64,000 nt of DNA, taken from Antennarius striatus (taxonomy: Eukaryota; Chordata; Actinopteri; Lophiiformes; Antennariidae). The DNA is taken from assembly GCF_040054535.1 (NCBI RefSeq), contig NC_090792.1, positions 9,898,491-9,962,490 of the forward strand. Reading direction: 5' to 3'. The position numbers and the translations under genes were made by a program. This document shows, piece after piece, positions 1 to 13,878 of the stretch. How positions within the stretch are numbered: position 1 is the stretch's first letter; each line of letters begins with the position of its first letter. The notes below the pieces were generated by a model. The model searched no databases and was not told the origin of the DNA. It saw only the letters and a list, made by a program, of their open reading frames with translations.

Positions 1-831
1 CTCCATTGCTTAAAGAGGCCCCTGCTCACACGAACCTACGTCAGAGCATGCAACACGAATGCCCCTCTGCTATTTTTAACCCTCTCATTCTGAGCTGAAG
101 ACCCAAAAGGATCCATCATATAAACTCAGTGTGTGGGTTAGGATCAGGGAAGAGCCGCAGGGGCCATTGACAGCCCTCATCACAGTCTGGCCTTGGGATT
201 GCGTGGGCAGTTCGTCTGCTCCCATGACGCAATTAGCCTTTTATATGTGCATCATTTCAAGCCGATTTCTGCCAATCGAGAGCTATAGTGTCAGTCTGTT
301 TATGGACCGTGATCCTTAATGGGGCCCTAATTTTAGGGTCAACATATGAATTGTAGAGCTGTTAAAATTTTATGAATAATTGCTTTCAAGTCTGCCAGTA
401 AACAATGCACATTGACAAACAGTTGTTCCACAGTATATGATGCATTCACTGTGTTTTTGTACATTTTCATATTCACTAACTTCTTTATGCCAGAATGATT
501 CAGCGGTGCTCATCAGAGTTTTGCTTGGTGCAGTCACCGCCTCCCACACTACCAAATGCCACTTCTGTTCGCCTTTTTGTTTAGTTGCTGCAGTTTTTAT
601 TAATGAGCTGTTTTTAGGAAGGAAACTCTGCAGTCGAATCCTCCATATGTTCAATATTTACACAAAACATACCTGTGCTTAACAAAGTCAAAGATCAGCA
701 GATTTTTGCTCGAAGTTGTTTTTATCTAAACAAAGTGCTGCTAAGATGGAGACAACCTGACTGCTCCCACAGCTTCGGAATTCAACCAGTCAACGTCGCT
801 TCCTTAACTGAAGTATTTACATTTAAAATAG
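1..831. other. Sequence left of the first visible rasgrp1 exon, probably intron
   Basis: No exon could be supported here. The first recognisable rasgrp1 exon begins at 832 after an AG acceptor and opens in the middle of a codon, so the preceding exons (start codon, most of the Ras exchange motif) lie left of the window. Small open frames in this stretch resemble no known protein and have no splice context. Confidence 0.6.
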
Positions 832-2240
832 CTCTGGACAATGAGCAGCAATCAGAGTGCCAGAGGATATGCTACTTCATTAGGTGAGTAACACACCAAC
901 ACTTTTTAAGAGTCTACCTGCATATCCTCTGTCCGCTTCACCGAGTCTTCTCCGAAATCCAGGTATTGGATCCAGGAGTTCTGGTTGATGTTCCGGTTGC
1001 ATCACAGCTTGTCCGACAGTCTGGAGCAGTTTCGAGAGCTGATCAGAGATCAAGGACAAGAGCATCTTTGCTCTCTCCTAGAGACCAAATGGATGTAAGT
1101 GTTAATCTGTGACCAGCTGGCAGCTGATATTAGGCCTGAACAAGTTAGTTGTTGGTTGCAATCATGAATACAGGCTCTGAACTGTGAGCATAAATTTGGG
1201 GCTGTGGATGTAATGTCAAAGTTGGACAATGAAGTTAAATTTCTCACTGTATGATAACACATTTCCTGGTGAATGTGTTGTGTTGCAAATGGAATGTGAG
1301 GAAATGTCCATCACAGTTTCCAGCAGCCCAAGGTGACACATTCAAATGTCTTATATTGTCTTGACCAACAGCCCGAGATTGAAGTTGATCAATTTACTGT
1401 CACAGATTCTATAAAAAACTACAAATATTGAAACTTTTGAATCACGTGTGAAGCATATTATCAATATAATTTACCTGAATTAAGACAAAACAATAAAAAT
1501 GCCAATCAATGTAAAGTCAATGAACTAATCATTTCATCATCACTGAAATTGGCCTCATAAATAACTTTCAATATAAAGTTTTTGTGTCATTTTGCACCTG
1601 TGTTTATTTAGAAGCCCTATTCACACCTGAAGCTGCAACTTTTCTTATCTTTGGAGTCTTGCTGTGACTGAAGTTTTGCTCATTGTTAATGTGCTTACGT
1701 TATATTCCATGGTACGTTCTAGAAATGAGCGTGACTGGTCGTGGAAGGCCAGCCAAAAGATCAAAGCTAACAGCAGTAAGAAGAGGAAGGTGTCGCTTCT
1801 TTTTGATCACCTGGAGCCCATTGAGCTAGCTGAACATCTCACCTTCCTGGAATTCAAGTCGTTCTGCAGGATTTCAGTAAGCATTCGTCCTAAAAGAACA
1901 TTTTTTTGCATGTACTTCATCTGTTGCAGATTTGCCTGTTTGACTTTCTGTGAACTAAAAACCACTCAGTGTTTCCTCCCCACGGGAAATGCCTCATAGT
2001 TTCCATGCAGCAAATCAAAAGTGTCTCTCTGCTCTGCTTTCCAGTTTCTAGACTATCAGAACTACATAAGAAATTGCTGCATGAAGGACATCCCTGTGAT
2101 GGAACGTTCCATTGCTCTGTGTAATGGTATCTCCCAGTGGGTTCAGCTGATGGTGCTAAGCAGGCCAACCGCACAGCTGAGAGCTGAGGTTTACACCAAG
2201 TTTATCCACGTGGCCCAGGTACAAGTTTGATAGACCGTGC

Positions 2241-2326
<86 letters not shown>

Positions 2327-5300
2327 TTTCTGTTCCTAGATTCTCACAGAGAAAAATGGAAGTCTATTTGAAACATTTCCTCTTTGATTGCATCTATGTA
2401 CTGCTGTTAACACACTGCATCATATTCAGGACAGTCTATTCTCACACTCCTCGCAACACTGTAGATGCTGCATAATTTGCAGTGCATTATACATTTTCAG
2501 AGAGCACTGGTAATGATTCTCAAGAGTTCTGCTGCGTTCTTTTAATGAATCCAAGAGAGAATTATCAATTTAAAAATATTATATATGACTAAATGCAAGA
2601 TAATGAAGCCATTGAGTAGAACACAGTTAAACAATAAGGATTTTTTGGAAGTAGGAGAGAATGACTCGTGAGTGTATTCGCTCAGCAGCCCTCGCTTGTT
2701 CAAACCACTCCAATATTAAGCTGCATGCAGCCTACAGAGAAGTGAGGAGAGCCATTAAGCAGGCTTGTACTCGCAAGGACCTCTTGCACTATAACACTAA
2801 TGCACCAGTATGCTGCTGCTCACTGCTGTCAACCTCAAAACCCAGGGGTGTGGAAATGAATTTCACACCATAATGCTCCAGTGAGAGCGCAAATTAGACC
2901 TCTGCACGGAGAGGGTAAAGCACTTTCAAAAAAGAGTGATATATCAGTACATGGTTAAGAAAAACTCCAAAATATAAGTGGTTTATATAACTGCAGTATT
3001 GTGGATTACATAAGCAGGGCTACATGGAGCAAGTTTTATTGCACCTTTGTATGTGTATGCACGGATGGACTGATATGTGTGCTTTTTGTGTACATGCACC
3101 AGCGTCTACATCTTATGCACAATTACAACACACTAATGGCAGTGGTGGGAGGGCTATGTCACAGCTCAATCTCCAGACTAAAGGACACCACCTCACACGT
3201 ACCCAGTGAGGCCACAAAGGTAAATGATGCCAGCCCCCATAAGATACAGTTGACTGTAGAGATAAAACATATGATGGGTTGTTACAATCATTCTACTCAT
3301 TCCACAGGTACTGAATGAGATGACGGACCTGCTGTCTTCTTGCAGAAACTATGACAATTACAGACAAGCTTACAACAGGTGCACAGGTTTTAAGATCCCC
3401 ATCCTGGGTGTTCATCTTAAAGACCTGATTTCAGTCAACGAGGCCATGTCTGACTATGTGGAGGACAACAAAGTGAATGTGCAGAAGCTCCAGGCACTCT
3501 ACAGCCACATTAATGATCTTATCCAGCTCCAACAGATCCCTCCCAGGCTGGATGCTAACAAGGACCTGGTCCACCTGCTGACGGTACTACAGCTTTGTCT
3601 TCAGGCTCTTTAAATTGTGATGCATCTTCGTGTGATTCACCAGTTTGTACTGAACACTAGCAAATATGCAAATGAGTGTGACACAGCATCTGTATTGTCT
3701 GTGCTTGTGTGGGTGTGATTAGTGTCCGCGAATGTGTAGGTGACAAACTAATTGTGAATGAGAGTGAGTTCAGATTGTTGTATTGTTGTAATCTGTGTGC
3801 ATCATTTTAAATGTACTTAAATAACAGGCTGTCTGTTGAGCTGACATGTGTTCTCTCATCCTTAAAGCTGTCTCTGGACCTCTACTACACGGAGGATGAG
3901 ATCTATGAGCTTTCCTACACCAGAGAACCAAGGAACTGTAAAGCACCTGTGAGTTAGAGAAGCAAAGAAATGTATTTAGAATATTTACCACCCGGCTTCA
4001 ATTTATAGTCATTGACAGTAGCAAATTTACTTATCTTAAAGACTGGATATGAGTGAATGCAGCTGTCCCTTTTTTGTTTAAAAGCCCAGCCATGGATTCT
4101 AATATGTTTGTCCAAGTCAGTGCTTACATTTTCTAAATTTGCTTATATGTCAGGAGCCCATCATGATACCAGGCTTCTACATGTACGCTAGATGGTAAAA
4201 CTGCGAGATGTTATCTGTTAGCCGAGCTTAAACAGGAGAAAGGTGGATACTATAGAGAAAAGAGTATAAAGTGGACAAAATAATTATGGAATCATGCCAC
4301 ATATTAGGAAATTATTATAGAGGATGATTTTGCATAATCAGGGGATGATTTTGCACCCACTCTTATGCCTGTGTGCTAAATTTGAAGTTACAGACGTTTT
4401 CAAACAAATGGAACAGCTAGCCTGGCTCTGTCCAATGGTTACAAGTTCCTGCATTCCTGCTATGGTTATACTATTACATTTAATCTGTTTATTTCATGCA
4501 AGAACATGTTTACAATGCCAGATGCCCCTGACGTTTATCCCCATTTAGATTCCTGTAGGAACTTTAAAACAGTAAATATGTAAGATTTACAGATATTCCT
4601 TTCAAGGCAGGATTGACGTATGCCTCAGGTTCTCAGTTTCTATGTCAAGCTAAGCTGACGGTCTGCATGCTCTGACCACATTACAGGGTATGGTGTGGAA
4701 CCATTTTACTCATTTGATTCTCTATGAGAAATTAACATATGCTCAAAGCATTACATTACAGTACAGCTTTGAGTATATCTGACTCCTAAATTGCTTTTTA
4801 GAGCTGGTAATGAATAGATTGTGTTTTATAGATAAGCTAAGTTTTTTAATGGCTAATTCATTTTCTATCAGCCAGCCACTCCCTCCAGACCTCCAGTGGT
4901 TGTGGACTGGGCATCAGGAGTGGCCCCTAAACCTGACCCTCGAACCATCAGTAAACATGTGCAAAGAATGGTGGATGTAAGTTTCTCCCTTTACAGCTAC
5001 TCAGTATTTCAGTCATGATGCTACATAAACATAATAATTTATTTTAGCTATTCTTCTGGCCACTTTTGACAGCCTGCTCATGAAGCTATTTTTCACCTGA
5101 ACAATAATACTGTTTGTCTCCTGTCTTTCACAGTCTGTGTTTAAAAACTATGATCACGATGAGAACGGCTTCATTTCTCAAGGGGAATTTGAGAAAATTG
5201 CTGCTAGCTTCCCGTTTTCCTTCTGTGTCTTGGACAAAGAGAAGTGAGTATTTTGCAGGTCATAGCCTGATCTCATAAATTACTTAAGAGAGGAAGAAAA

Positions 5301-7501
5301 TGTGGTGTTGTAGTGACGAGCGTGGCAACAGAAAGCATGAAATTGCTGCAGTGATAACCATAACCCGCCTACAGCGGTACATGATACTCAAATCCCACAC
5401 AAGAGGATGGGATGTCCCATTTGGACCTAAAACAAAAAACCACCATTGTTAATGTTACATTTTTGAAATTATACAACTACAAAAAGGTAGATAGGTGGGG
5501 GATAAGCATATGAAAGTGCTTGGCAACATGTTTATTTCTGAAAGATACCAATTGCAGGTCCTGTACCTCTGCTAAATGAGGCTGTATTTGTTCTATCCAG
5601 GGAGGGACTCATCAGCAGAGAGGAAATAACAGCCTATTTCATGCGGGCCAGCGTAATCTGCTCTAAACTGGGTCTTGGCTTTGTCCACAACTTCCAGGAG
5701 ACCACTTACATGAAACCCACCTTCTGTGACAACTGTTCAGGCTTTGTAAGTCACTAAACAAGCACAGTCATTATTAAATATAGCACATTACTGCTGCGTG
5801 ATGGTCTACATATTCACCACTGCTTTTACTTGCTGATTGTTTTTTATTGTATGCTCTGCCTCACAGTTATGGGGTGTCATCAAGCAAGGCTACAGATGCA
5901 AAGGTAATTGTTGCAGTCTGACTTGTGCAACTTAGGCATGTAAATCAGTGGCCAAATGTGTGTATCGTGCTTGAAATGAGGAGGGGTTTTTACAGTGCCT
6001 GTGAAAGAGCACGTAAAGCAGAGATATCTTGACATCTGAAGACAGTGGTTGTGGTTTTCTGTGTTGCACACATCTAGCTGAACCATGCACCCTACAAAAA
6101 ACAAAGAATCAGTCTGCAACCAGAACCACAGTTTTCCCCCCTCCAGGAAGATCTGAGCTATTTTGTTTCATCACAGTTAGCATGCAGAAGTTCTGAGATA
6201 TGCATTGGCAGAGCAGATCGTGTTAGATACTGGCTCCTGTTCTGACGTGATCTGCATTCTTCTAGACTGTGGGATGAACTGCCACAAACTGTGTAAGGAC
6301 CAGGTGGCGTTCGAGTGCAAGAAGAACGCCAAAGTGGTCAACGCCATCGACAGTCCAACACCGAGCTCCACCCCTGTCACCATTAGCACCTCAGAGGGTG
6401 GGTTTACATGAAGAGTGATTGTGTTCAATGTCAGCGTGAACCCTCATCTGAGTTATTAAAACCATAACATCGTGAACATCAGTAGGCTCTGATGTCATGT
6501 GCCGCGTGGTGGCGAGACGTCTTACAGCAGTAAACTAGTAAATTCCTGTAATTACTGTTAACCACACAAACAAAAATCAAAGTACACATGATTTTACTTT
6601 ATTTTTCTACAGCCTATGGAGTTGCTGTGAAGAGGGGGTGATTTCCCTTCAGTTGTCATTTTGAACCATTTCATTTCCAGTAATACTGAAGTAACAACCC
6701 ACCAGCTGCGAGAAAGACGTCATGTTCAGAAGAAAATAACTTTCTGTTTTACTTGTATGGATTGACTGACAAGTTAAAACATGGGGTCTATATTAACTCA
6801 GCTCCTCGTCAAATGTGTCATTATTCCATTCTAAATCATCACATTTCGTAATGTATTGAGTCAATCTGTGTTTGGTTGTTTGAAAAGTGGAAGGGAATTA
6901 TTATTTTCCATTTATCTCACTGGGTTTTTTGATAATTCTACACTCCCCAGGTTCAGAAGAATGTCCATTCCCCTACCCATCAGATGAGAGTAAAGACTGG
7001 AGCCCAGACTCCCCGGTCACCTGTCCCTCCAGGCCCCAGAGGGTCCACAGTGGCACCCAGACAGAGGGACCCCAGATTTCCTCTGCAGCCCCTGAAGCCA
7101 GCTGCCCTCAGCTCTCTCTGCTGGTCCCAGCAGCACAAACCCTAAACTTGTGTCCGAGCCCCGTGCCTCAGAGAAAACAGAGACACTGCGCCAAGTGGGA
7201 AAACAGAGCATCTATTAGACCCAAGGAATCAGAAGAAGAGATCAGCGATACTTATGAATTTCTGGAATCAGTGAGTGTCAGGACTACTTTTCTTCCTGAT
7301 GAATGCACAGTACATAAATCGACCACAGTAACTGTACATCATGAAAATTTTCTGCATCTTTCCCAGGACAACCAGAAGCTGCAGAAAGCTAATGAGGCAC
7401 TACGTAGGAAGCTGAAGGAGGCAGAGCGCGAGGTGGAAATTCTAAAGACGCTGCTGAAGAGACATGCTCTCCACCCTGTGGAGGAGGACTCCTCCTCTTA
7501 A
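832..7501 (+). CDS. rasgrp1: RAS guanyl-releasing protein 1-like (RasGRP1), 3' 14 coding exons, partial
   Basis: Diacylglycerol- and calcium-regulated exchange factor that loads Ras with GTP at membranes. Exons read in frame: 832-883, 963-1094, 1723-1876, 2045-2218, 3103-3219, 3308-3583, 3868-3948, 4872-4976, 5134-5243, 5601-5745, 5867-5903, 6266-6397, 6951-7270, 7367-7501. All have AG acceptors and GT donors and matching phases, giving 655 residues to the TAA stop. Domains in this partial protein: end of the Ras exchange motif (about 1-60); RasGEF catalytic domain (about 83-315, with [14 protein letters not shown] and [20 protein letters not shown]); EF hand with a canonical loop 370-381 ([12 protein letters not shown]) and a second, degenerate one near 395-408; C1 zinc finger 429-478 with its His/Cys ligands; a variable linker with GTQTE and CPSPV; a C-terminal leucine-rich coiled coil 612-645. 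The KWEN motif plus coiled-coil tail fits RASGRP1 better than RASGRP2/3/4. A teleost duplicate of RASGRP1 is possible. The N terminus is outside the window. Confidence 0.9.
2245..2324. repeat. (CA)n microsatellite, about 80 bp, in a rasgrp1 intron
   Basis: Pure CA dinucleotide array starting 27 bases after the donor of the exon that ends at 2218. Likely length-polymorphic. Confidence 0.97.
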
Positions 7502-8208
7502 AACAAACAGGCACCAGATCGCCTCCAGGGAGATGGTGCTGCCCCCATATGGCAGCGTGTGTGCATGTGGATTCAGTGTTTAATCCAAAGGTCATAAACA
7601 TTGCAACTATTTAACTGTGTAATGATACCCAGATTCAGTATTCTAAAGTGAAAATAGATCAGGGTAACAAGGCTCAATATTTATGTTAAACATAAAACAG
7701 AAATCAGAGACTGCAGTAAAATGCATGGCACAAAAATCATGTCTTTTTATTCATATGACTTTGCATTTGGTGCATTATAATAATTATTCTTTCAAACAAT
7801 CATTCCCTTATTATTGGAGCAGATTGATAGTTGAAAGACTCAAATATCCAGAACTGTTTCTTTGCATCATTATCATTGTCTGTTTTCAGTGCTTCTGTTA
7901 ATATTTATTGTCTCAAACACTACACAGTTAGTATAGAGCGACAAATGAACATTTTGTACAGTATGCTGGTACTTTCAGTTGATATTTATGCTAATTTGTT
8001 TCAGCGTCACACCGATTCTTTTAATTCGTATTGTGCAGCCATGCCATCTTTATTATTATATTGGTCCATTGTAGAAGTGTTGTACCATAGTGAGAATCAA
8101 GACACATGCATTTGTAATGTGCGTAATGTACTGTAATAATGAAGTACAAATAGTGTGATTTGAATTAAGTTGATATCATTCGTTCTTTCTGTATTGTTCT
8201 ATTATAAT

Positions 8209-8214
8209 AATAAA
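8209..8214 (+). terminator. rasgrp1: Poly(A) signal AATAAA of rasgrp1
   Basis: Canonical AATAAA about 700 bases after the stop codon, in AT-rich sequence. This implies a 3' UTR of roughly 0.7 kb ending near 8230. The cleavage site itself is inferred. Confidence 0.6.
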
Positions 8215-9675
8215 CACTGTAAATCCATTGCTGGTGCTGCTTCTTTTTACCTCTGGGTGTCACTAAAGCCTCATTATATTTTTTCAGCTTCTGCCAGTTA
8301 TCAGCTACTGTATGTCTGTTTGCTTATCTGTTCCTGTCAAATTAAAGCGCAAAAAAGTCCTCATAATCTGACAGTTATTGCCAGCATAAATGTATGTAGT
8401 AAATTTAAAGAACAGGGCATTACGGTTTTGTTTGCTAAGACTGATTCCCATTTAGTTAAAGCATCATCACCTGCTAGGAAAAGATGGCTTTTGAGTGACA
8501 CAAACCTTTTAAGTCAGGCTGCGCCACCCTGTTGTCTGGAGACCTGCCAATCTGTCCCATCCCTTGGGCCTTGCGGCTGATAATGAGTCTAGCTCCACAG
8601 TTAATGTGGATTGGCCTGTAGATAATGAGAGGGTGACTGCCTGCTGTTGAAGACACAGAGATTCAAACTATGTGCTAAATCCTACAGCTCTTTTAAGCAA
8701 TTCGGGGAACAGCAGGTGAGTTTCTGCTGCTATTATCTCAGTGATATGGTACAGTTCTGTCGTAGAAATGCAACGTTAGGGTGAAGAAAACCATTTGACT
8801 CTTACTATATTATGTGTTTCTCAGTTCTTTGCAGTGTTAATGACTTGTTGCCATGAGTTGGCAGTGAGCAGAGGCCCTCTGAAGAAGGATAATCTCTGAG
8901 GCATAGCGGCAGCTCCCAAGCTCCATTTTGGTGACAGCCAATTTACTTCTATTTGGAAGTAACATCCAGTTGCAAGGGATTAAAACACCCCAAGTCCACC
9001 AGACTCAGTTCTTGCTAATGCTGAATAATTTTCAATATCATGGCTGGCTGAGAGAAAATAACAGAAACAGTATGTGTTGAACTCCAGGGACGATGCCCCC
9101 AGAAAAGGCTTCTACTTTCCATCGAGGATGCTTGAAAGGCTGAAATGAGAAATGCACATACCCTGAACAGTTAAAGTCATCATCATAAAGACAAATTTAA
9201 CTGCCTAAAGTCGATTTACAAACTCAACAGACAATGTAAACAAAATTAATTGTGGAGCATTTCAAGCTTGAAGGAGATTGCGAGACATTTCTATGCTCAC
9301 TGTGTACCTCAACCCTCCATATAATGAGAACATAATACAGCACTTCAACAGTGTGTGTAATTACAGCAGGCAGACAGTGATGATTTATCACCCAGAATTC
9401 AGTGAACTTGAGGGAACTGCACCATTGTGTGTTACCATTAAGTTATCCAAAACTGCTAAAAGAACACACTCTGAAACTAATTAAGGAAAGTTGCAGAACA
9501 TCCTATTATGTTCTCTTGAGACACAGAGAACGCAGTGACAATGCGTTAAACAGGGCTTACCTCCAACACAAGAAAGAGCCCTGCAAGACTTGGGATGGCG
9601 AGCAGAGGTTGGCCAGATCAAGTCTAGCACAGACCATAATTCAGGAGAATGAACTAATAGTTGGTGCCAGTTCAC

Positions 9676-9744
9676 TACCCGAGCACTTCAGAAGTGCCCC
9701 TGAGCAAGGCATCGAACCCCACAAGCTGCCCCCAGGGCACTGCT

Positions 9745-9746
<2 letters not shown>
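9676..9746. repeat. Fragment of a dispersed teleost repeat next to a GT array
   Basis: The text around 'gcccctgagcaaggcatcga' and the following 'gggcactgc' is a phrase I recognise as recurring through fish genomes, usually running into a GT microsatellite, as here. The family name is not certain. Confidence 0.5.
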
Positions 9747-9836
<90 letters not shown>

Positions 9837-9853
9837 ACGCGCACGCGCACGCG
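9747..9853. repeat. (GT)n array followed by (GCAC)n
   Basis: About 86 bp of GT repeats running straight into about 20 bp of alternating GCGCAC. The whole tract alternates purine and pyrimidine. Confidence 0.97.
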
Positions 9854-9919
9854 ATTGCTCTGGTCTGTATTTCTGTGTCAGGTCTAAAAAAAAATCATAG
9901 AATTGAAAAAAATAATTTA

Positions 9920-9967
9920 AATAATGAAAATTAGGATACAGCAAATAATGAAAATTAGGATACAGCA
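9920..9967. repeat. Two-copy 24-bp tandem repeat
   Basis: A unit containing 'aatgaaaattaggataca' occurs twice head to tail without a mismatch that I can see. No function is suggested. Confidence 0.85.
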
Positions 9968-11214
9968 GTTCCACTGCCAAGCCAAACTCCATTGAGTCCT
10001 CGATTATTACACTGAGTTCATTAAGATCCAGCAATGTCCCAAAGGGGCTTCATGGAAGAGCAGGAACAGAGATGCTGTAGTAGAGGTGGAATAAAAAAAG
10101 ACACAGAGTCAGATTTGGTGGACATTTTCTTGAGGATGTTTGAAGAGGAAAAGAGAAAAGTCAAGAAGGTATTATTTTGTGACCAATATTACGGACTGTG
10201 ATTTCAATTTCTGTGTCCAGATAATGCTATGTGGAATCCAGAGTTTCACATTTAAATATATAAAGTGACTACTGACCTATCAGGTTTGGTTTATTCATAT
10301 AGCCTGGCTGCAAACAAAGGCCAAACAACACTTGCAGGAGGGTTGTTGTTTTATGCATGCTGTGATAGAGTGCTTGTTTTTGCAGCCTTCCTCAGCACAG
10401 TAAAAAATAATACAGATCATGAGAAAGGAAACAGAATGTAGCTTGGAGGTGCATTTGAGATTAATTCACCAGTGCAGCTGTCAGAGTGACTTATGATTGA
10501 TTTTCGTATTGTCAGTAGTCCTCTCAGTGTACTGCAATGGAATGTAACCACAGTGTAACGACAGGAAACTAGTTCAAAATGCTGTGTTTGCACTGAAACA
10601 AATGCATCATACTGAATTACAGTTGAGTGGAACTGAAGAGCACACTGTTGGTCTATTTAAGTGCTGTTTTATGTTTGTAAGCATAAAACTGCACAGCTGC
10701 CAAATTGCATCATAGCTGTTGATGTAAAGCATTCATGCCAAGAACTGAAAAATAGGTGGTTATAATAGCAAAACTACAAAGTCAAACTGCAGAAGAGGAT
10801 AAAAAGGAAGCAGGTGGGGGAGAAAAATAAGCAGAAATGGATAGTGCTGAGAGAGGAGCAGATGCAGTGCTAGAACATCTAGTGTCCCTTTGACAATCGG
10901 TAGAACAGTCTGAGTCAATGCGCACACACAAGCAAGATCAAGAAACCCAAGGCAGAGCATTGCAGCAAAAGTAACGAGGAAGTGGCAGGAGAGTGGATAT
11001 CCCCCTGTGAGAATCCCTGAAGATGAGCATCAGAGAGAAGATCCAACTCTCGTCTGAGCCGGTCTTTGTCTGAACCCTCTAAACTGAACATCCTCTCTTT
11101 TCAGTGAGTGGTGGGACTCAGTCGGTCACCCACTCACCTGCTAGGAAACAGTCAGCAGGATACACCAACGCAATGGAACGTGTAATACACACACATACAC
11201 ACACACGCATAAAT

Positions 11215-11221
<7 letters not shown>

Positions 11222-11296
<75 letters not shown>
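11222..11296. repeat. Compound (CT)n(TA)n microsatellite
   Basis: About 35 bp of CT repeats joined to about 40 bp of TA repeats. Confidence 0.97.
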
Positions 11297-11299
<3 letters not shown>

Positions 11300-13559
11300 G
11301 TATGTACTATACAGTGTATATATCAATAAAAATTCTGAATGTGCTCTCAGCCACACAGTCTTTCTGATTACCTGTACTAAATGTTCCACATCAAACATCA
11401 CTCACACTGAAGGTATTAACAGTCTGAAGTATAGCTGATATAATTTAAGGTGACTCACCATCTAAATTTAGCACATTAAGTATGTGTGTTTAAGAAAGCA
11501 CTAAACACAACAGACATCCAGAAATGTCTCTTGTTGCACATAGTTGTTCTTAATTAAATCAAATAGGACAAATTAACTTCTCATCTCTGGTGGCGCTACC
11601 TGACAAGTCATTAGAGTCGTTGGGAGTGTGAATTTGTGTAGAGTATTAAATATCAACTCCTTTGACAGATATTGAGATATTTCAATCCCAACCAAACTGG
11701 CGGTTTGACATTTCCTTCCAAATAGAGTCTACATTGATGACAGTGACTTTCAATTTCTGTAAAATTATATTCAGTCTCGTAGAATTTCTATTTTACTTCT
11801 TGCCAAGTCATACAAAGCACAATAAACAGAGAACATTACCTTCAGATTACTTTCTCCTATCAAATTCCTCTCATCATTGTTTTGGTGGAACTATATTGTT
11901 TTCCTTGAGGCGAGACCTCTACAGCTGCTGCATCTCATTTACATGCACCAGCTTGACAGTATATTTGCACAGAAACATATCTCCAAAGCAATCGTGGTTC
12001 TCACCACTATGTGCATTCCAACAGGAGCAGATTCATTGTGCACATCATGGAAGCAGACAGAAAATAAAAACTGGGAGGAAATATCAAATAACCATAGGAT
12101 TGGTTCTCCAATAATATATTACACAGAGCGATGGCACATAATTTGTACCATCCGCAATAACTGCTGCATGTTCCTGTAAAAAGAAAAATTCAAATTTGTA
12201 TACTTTCAAGAAAAACAATGCATTCTGGCAGAGCCATCGTACATAATATTCAGTTAAGTCTCCCAGTGGAATTAACTCAATAATTTGGTCTTAGTTTGGA
12301 GTGGGCAAATATTTCCAAACTGCTGATTAAACATCGTGACCAAAGAAGCTCACTGAGTTTGTGATCCTCATCTCAGTACATTGTGTTTCAATCAAAACAC
12401 ATTATCCTCAGATTTTAGGGCTTTTGTGACAAAACTGCTGTTACAGAAGTGTGAAATTCTGCTAAATGGTTTCCCTTAGTAGAGCTGTCGTATATAATGA
12501 TAGGTTGTTCACTGCAGTAAAACAGAGAATGTGATAGTGTCCATTTGCTTGCACCCATCGGTCTCACACCTCCCCATTATGGCTGTCTCAAACAGCCACA
12601 GGACTTTAACAAAGGACAGCATGCTGCTTCAGTCTGCTGGAGGCTGTTGGTCCACCATGCACTGCTGTTGACCTGGACATGAGGACATATGTTTAGCACA
12701 GGCCAAACACCTGAGTACAGTGACATATGCCCTTTGCACATCATAAAAACACAAACCCATATATATCCCTTACTGCTCAGCAGTGATGCATCAACCAAAG
12801 GTCAGACCTAAAGACGGTTCAATCATTCCTTTAGCACATCTATTCCATATTCTCTTTGAAGGTCAGCTCTCCAAGAGAAAGAATGGAAGAAGAAGCTGAA
12901 TGGCTGTATGATTAAAAAATAAACCTGACTGTAATCTGGCACTGTCACTCTTCAAAACCCAGCTGCTTTCTCTTGATCACACAACACTGGAACACTCAGC
13001 AAGAGATTTCAAAGAACCATGATGTGCAAGGTTTTTAGTGGGTGCTTCTCATTTGTACTGACAATGTATTAGATTTTCCCATCGAGCCAAGCAACGTTCA
13101 GTGTTATTGTCAAAGTCACTGTGTGAAACTACCATTCAAGAGATTAATGGAGACTTATGTCTGGAGTAAAATGGATAAATGACGTTCAGCTGAAAAGAAA
13201 AAGAAACCGGTGAGCCCAAGCTCCAGCACCTCTGTGACTCACTCAGTCGTGCAAATAAGAAGTTGAGGTTACAGACAGTTTTGTGCCGAGTTACTGCTCA
13301 CATCAAGAAACACTGTATGCTAGTTTAGCTTTAACATTTGAAAAGACCAAGGCTACATGGAATCCTTTTTCTCTGTCTGCATGTTAGGCTAAGCTGAGCA
13401 TTTGTTGGCTGTGATACATCTACAAACTAACAAAGGCCCAAAATATCAAACTAAGCTTTTAATTTAGGATTGATTCATCATTTGGATATAGCTTCTTGCT
13501 ATTTGTATTTATTACAACCAGAGTTGTTTTCTCCCTGTTTTTGGATGCTTCTTTTCCTA

Positions 13560-13809
13560 GGTCCTGACTGCAGATGCAAACAGAGCAACAGGAGGCACCT
13601 AACCAGCTCCGCCAATTCATTAGCACCTGAGCGACCCCTGAGGAGCAGCTACCTGCATGGTCTTCACCTTGCCAGAACAAACTGTTCCACCTTGTTTGGA
13701 GATTTTTCTTGTTAAAGATTTTTGTGTTTCCACTAAATAAGTGTTCATCGTTTTAACAAACCTGAGTGCATCGCCATTTCTTATTGCGACCTATGAGCCG
13801 GGTCGTAAC
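13560..13809 (+). repeat. Possible dispersed repeat fragment just 5' of the LINE copy
   Basis: The stretch ending in 'gagccgggtcgtaaca' resembles the end of repeats seen often in fish genomes, with a translated-looking but stop-limited body. It abuts the 5' truncation of the LINE copy. The assignment is tentative; it could be unique sequence. Confidence 0.3.
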
Positions 13810-13878
13810 ATATTCCTAACATCTCACAAAAATGAATACAATTATTACAGAAAATAGACAATTTCCAGCAAATTTCAA

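Larger units (their letters stand above)
8231..13559. other. Intergenic sequence between rasgrp1 and the LINE pair
   Basis: No coding exon, RNA gene or complete mobile element was recognised apart from the repeats listed separately (9676-9967, 11222-11296). Segments 8470-8660 and 8830-9000 are balanced in base composition and free of simple repeats, so they could be conserved noncoding sequence. That is an impression only, since no comparison could be made. Confidence 0.5.

Noticed and set aside
9661..10034. Open frames of Cys-Val or Thr-His repeats
   Set aside because: Translation of the GT/CA array on either strand, not a protein.
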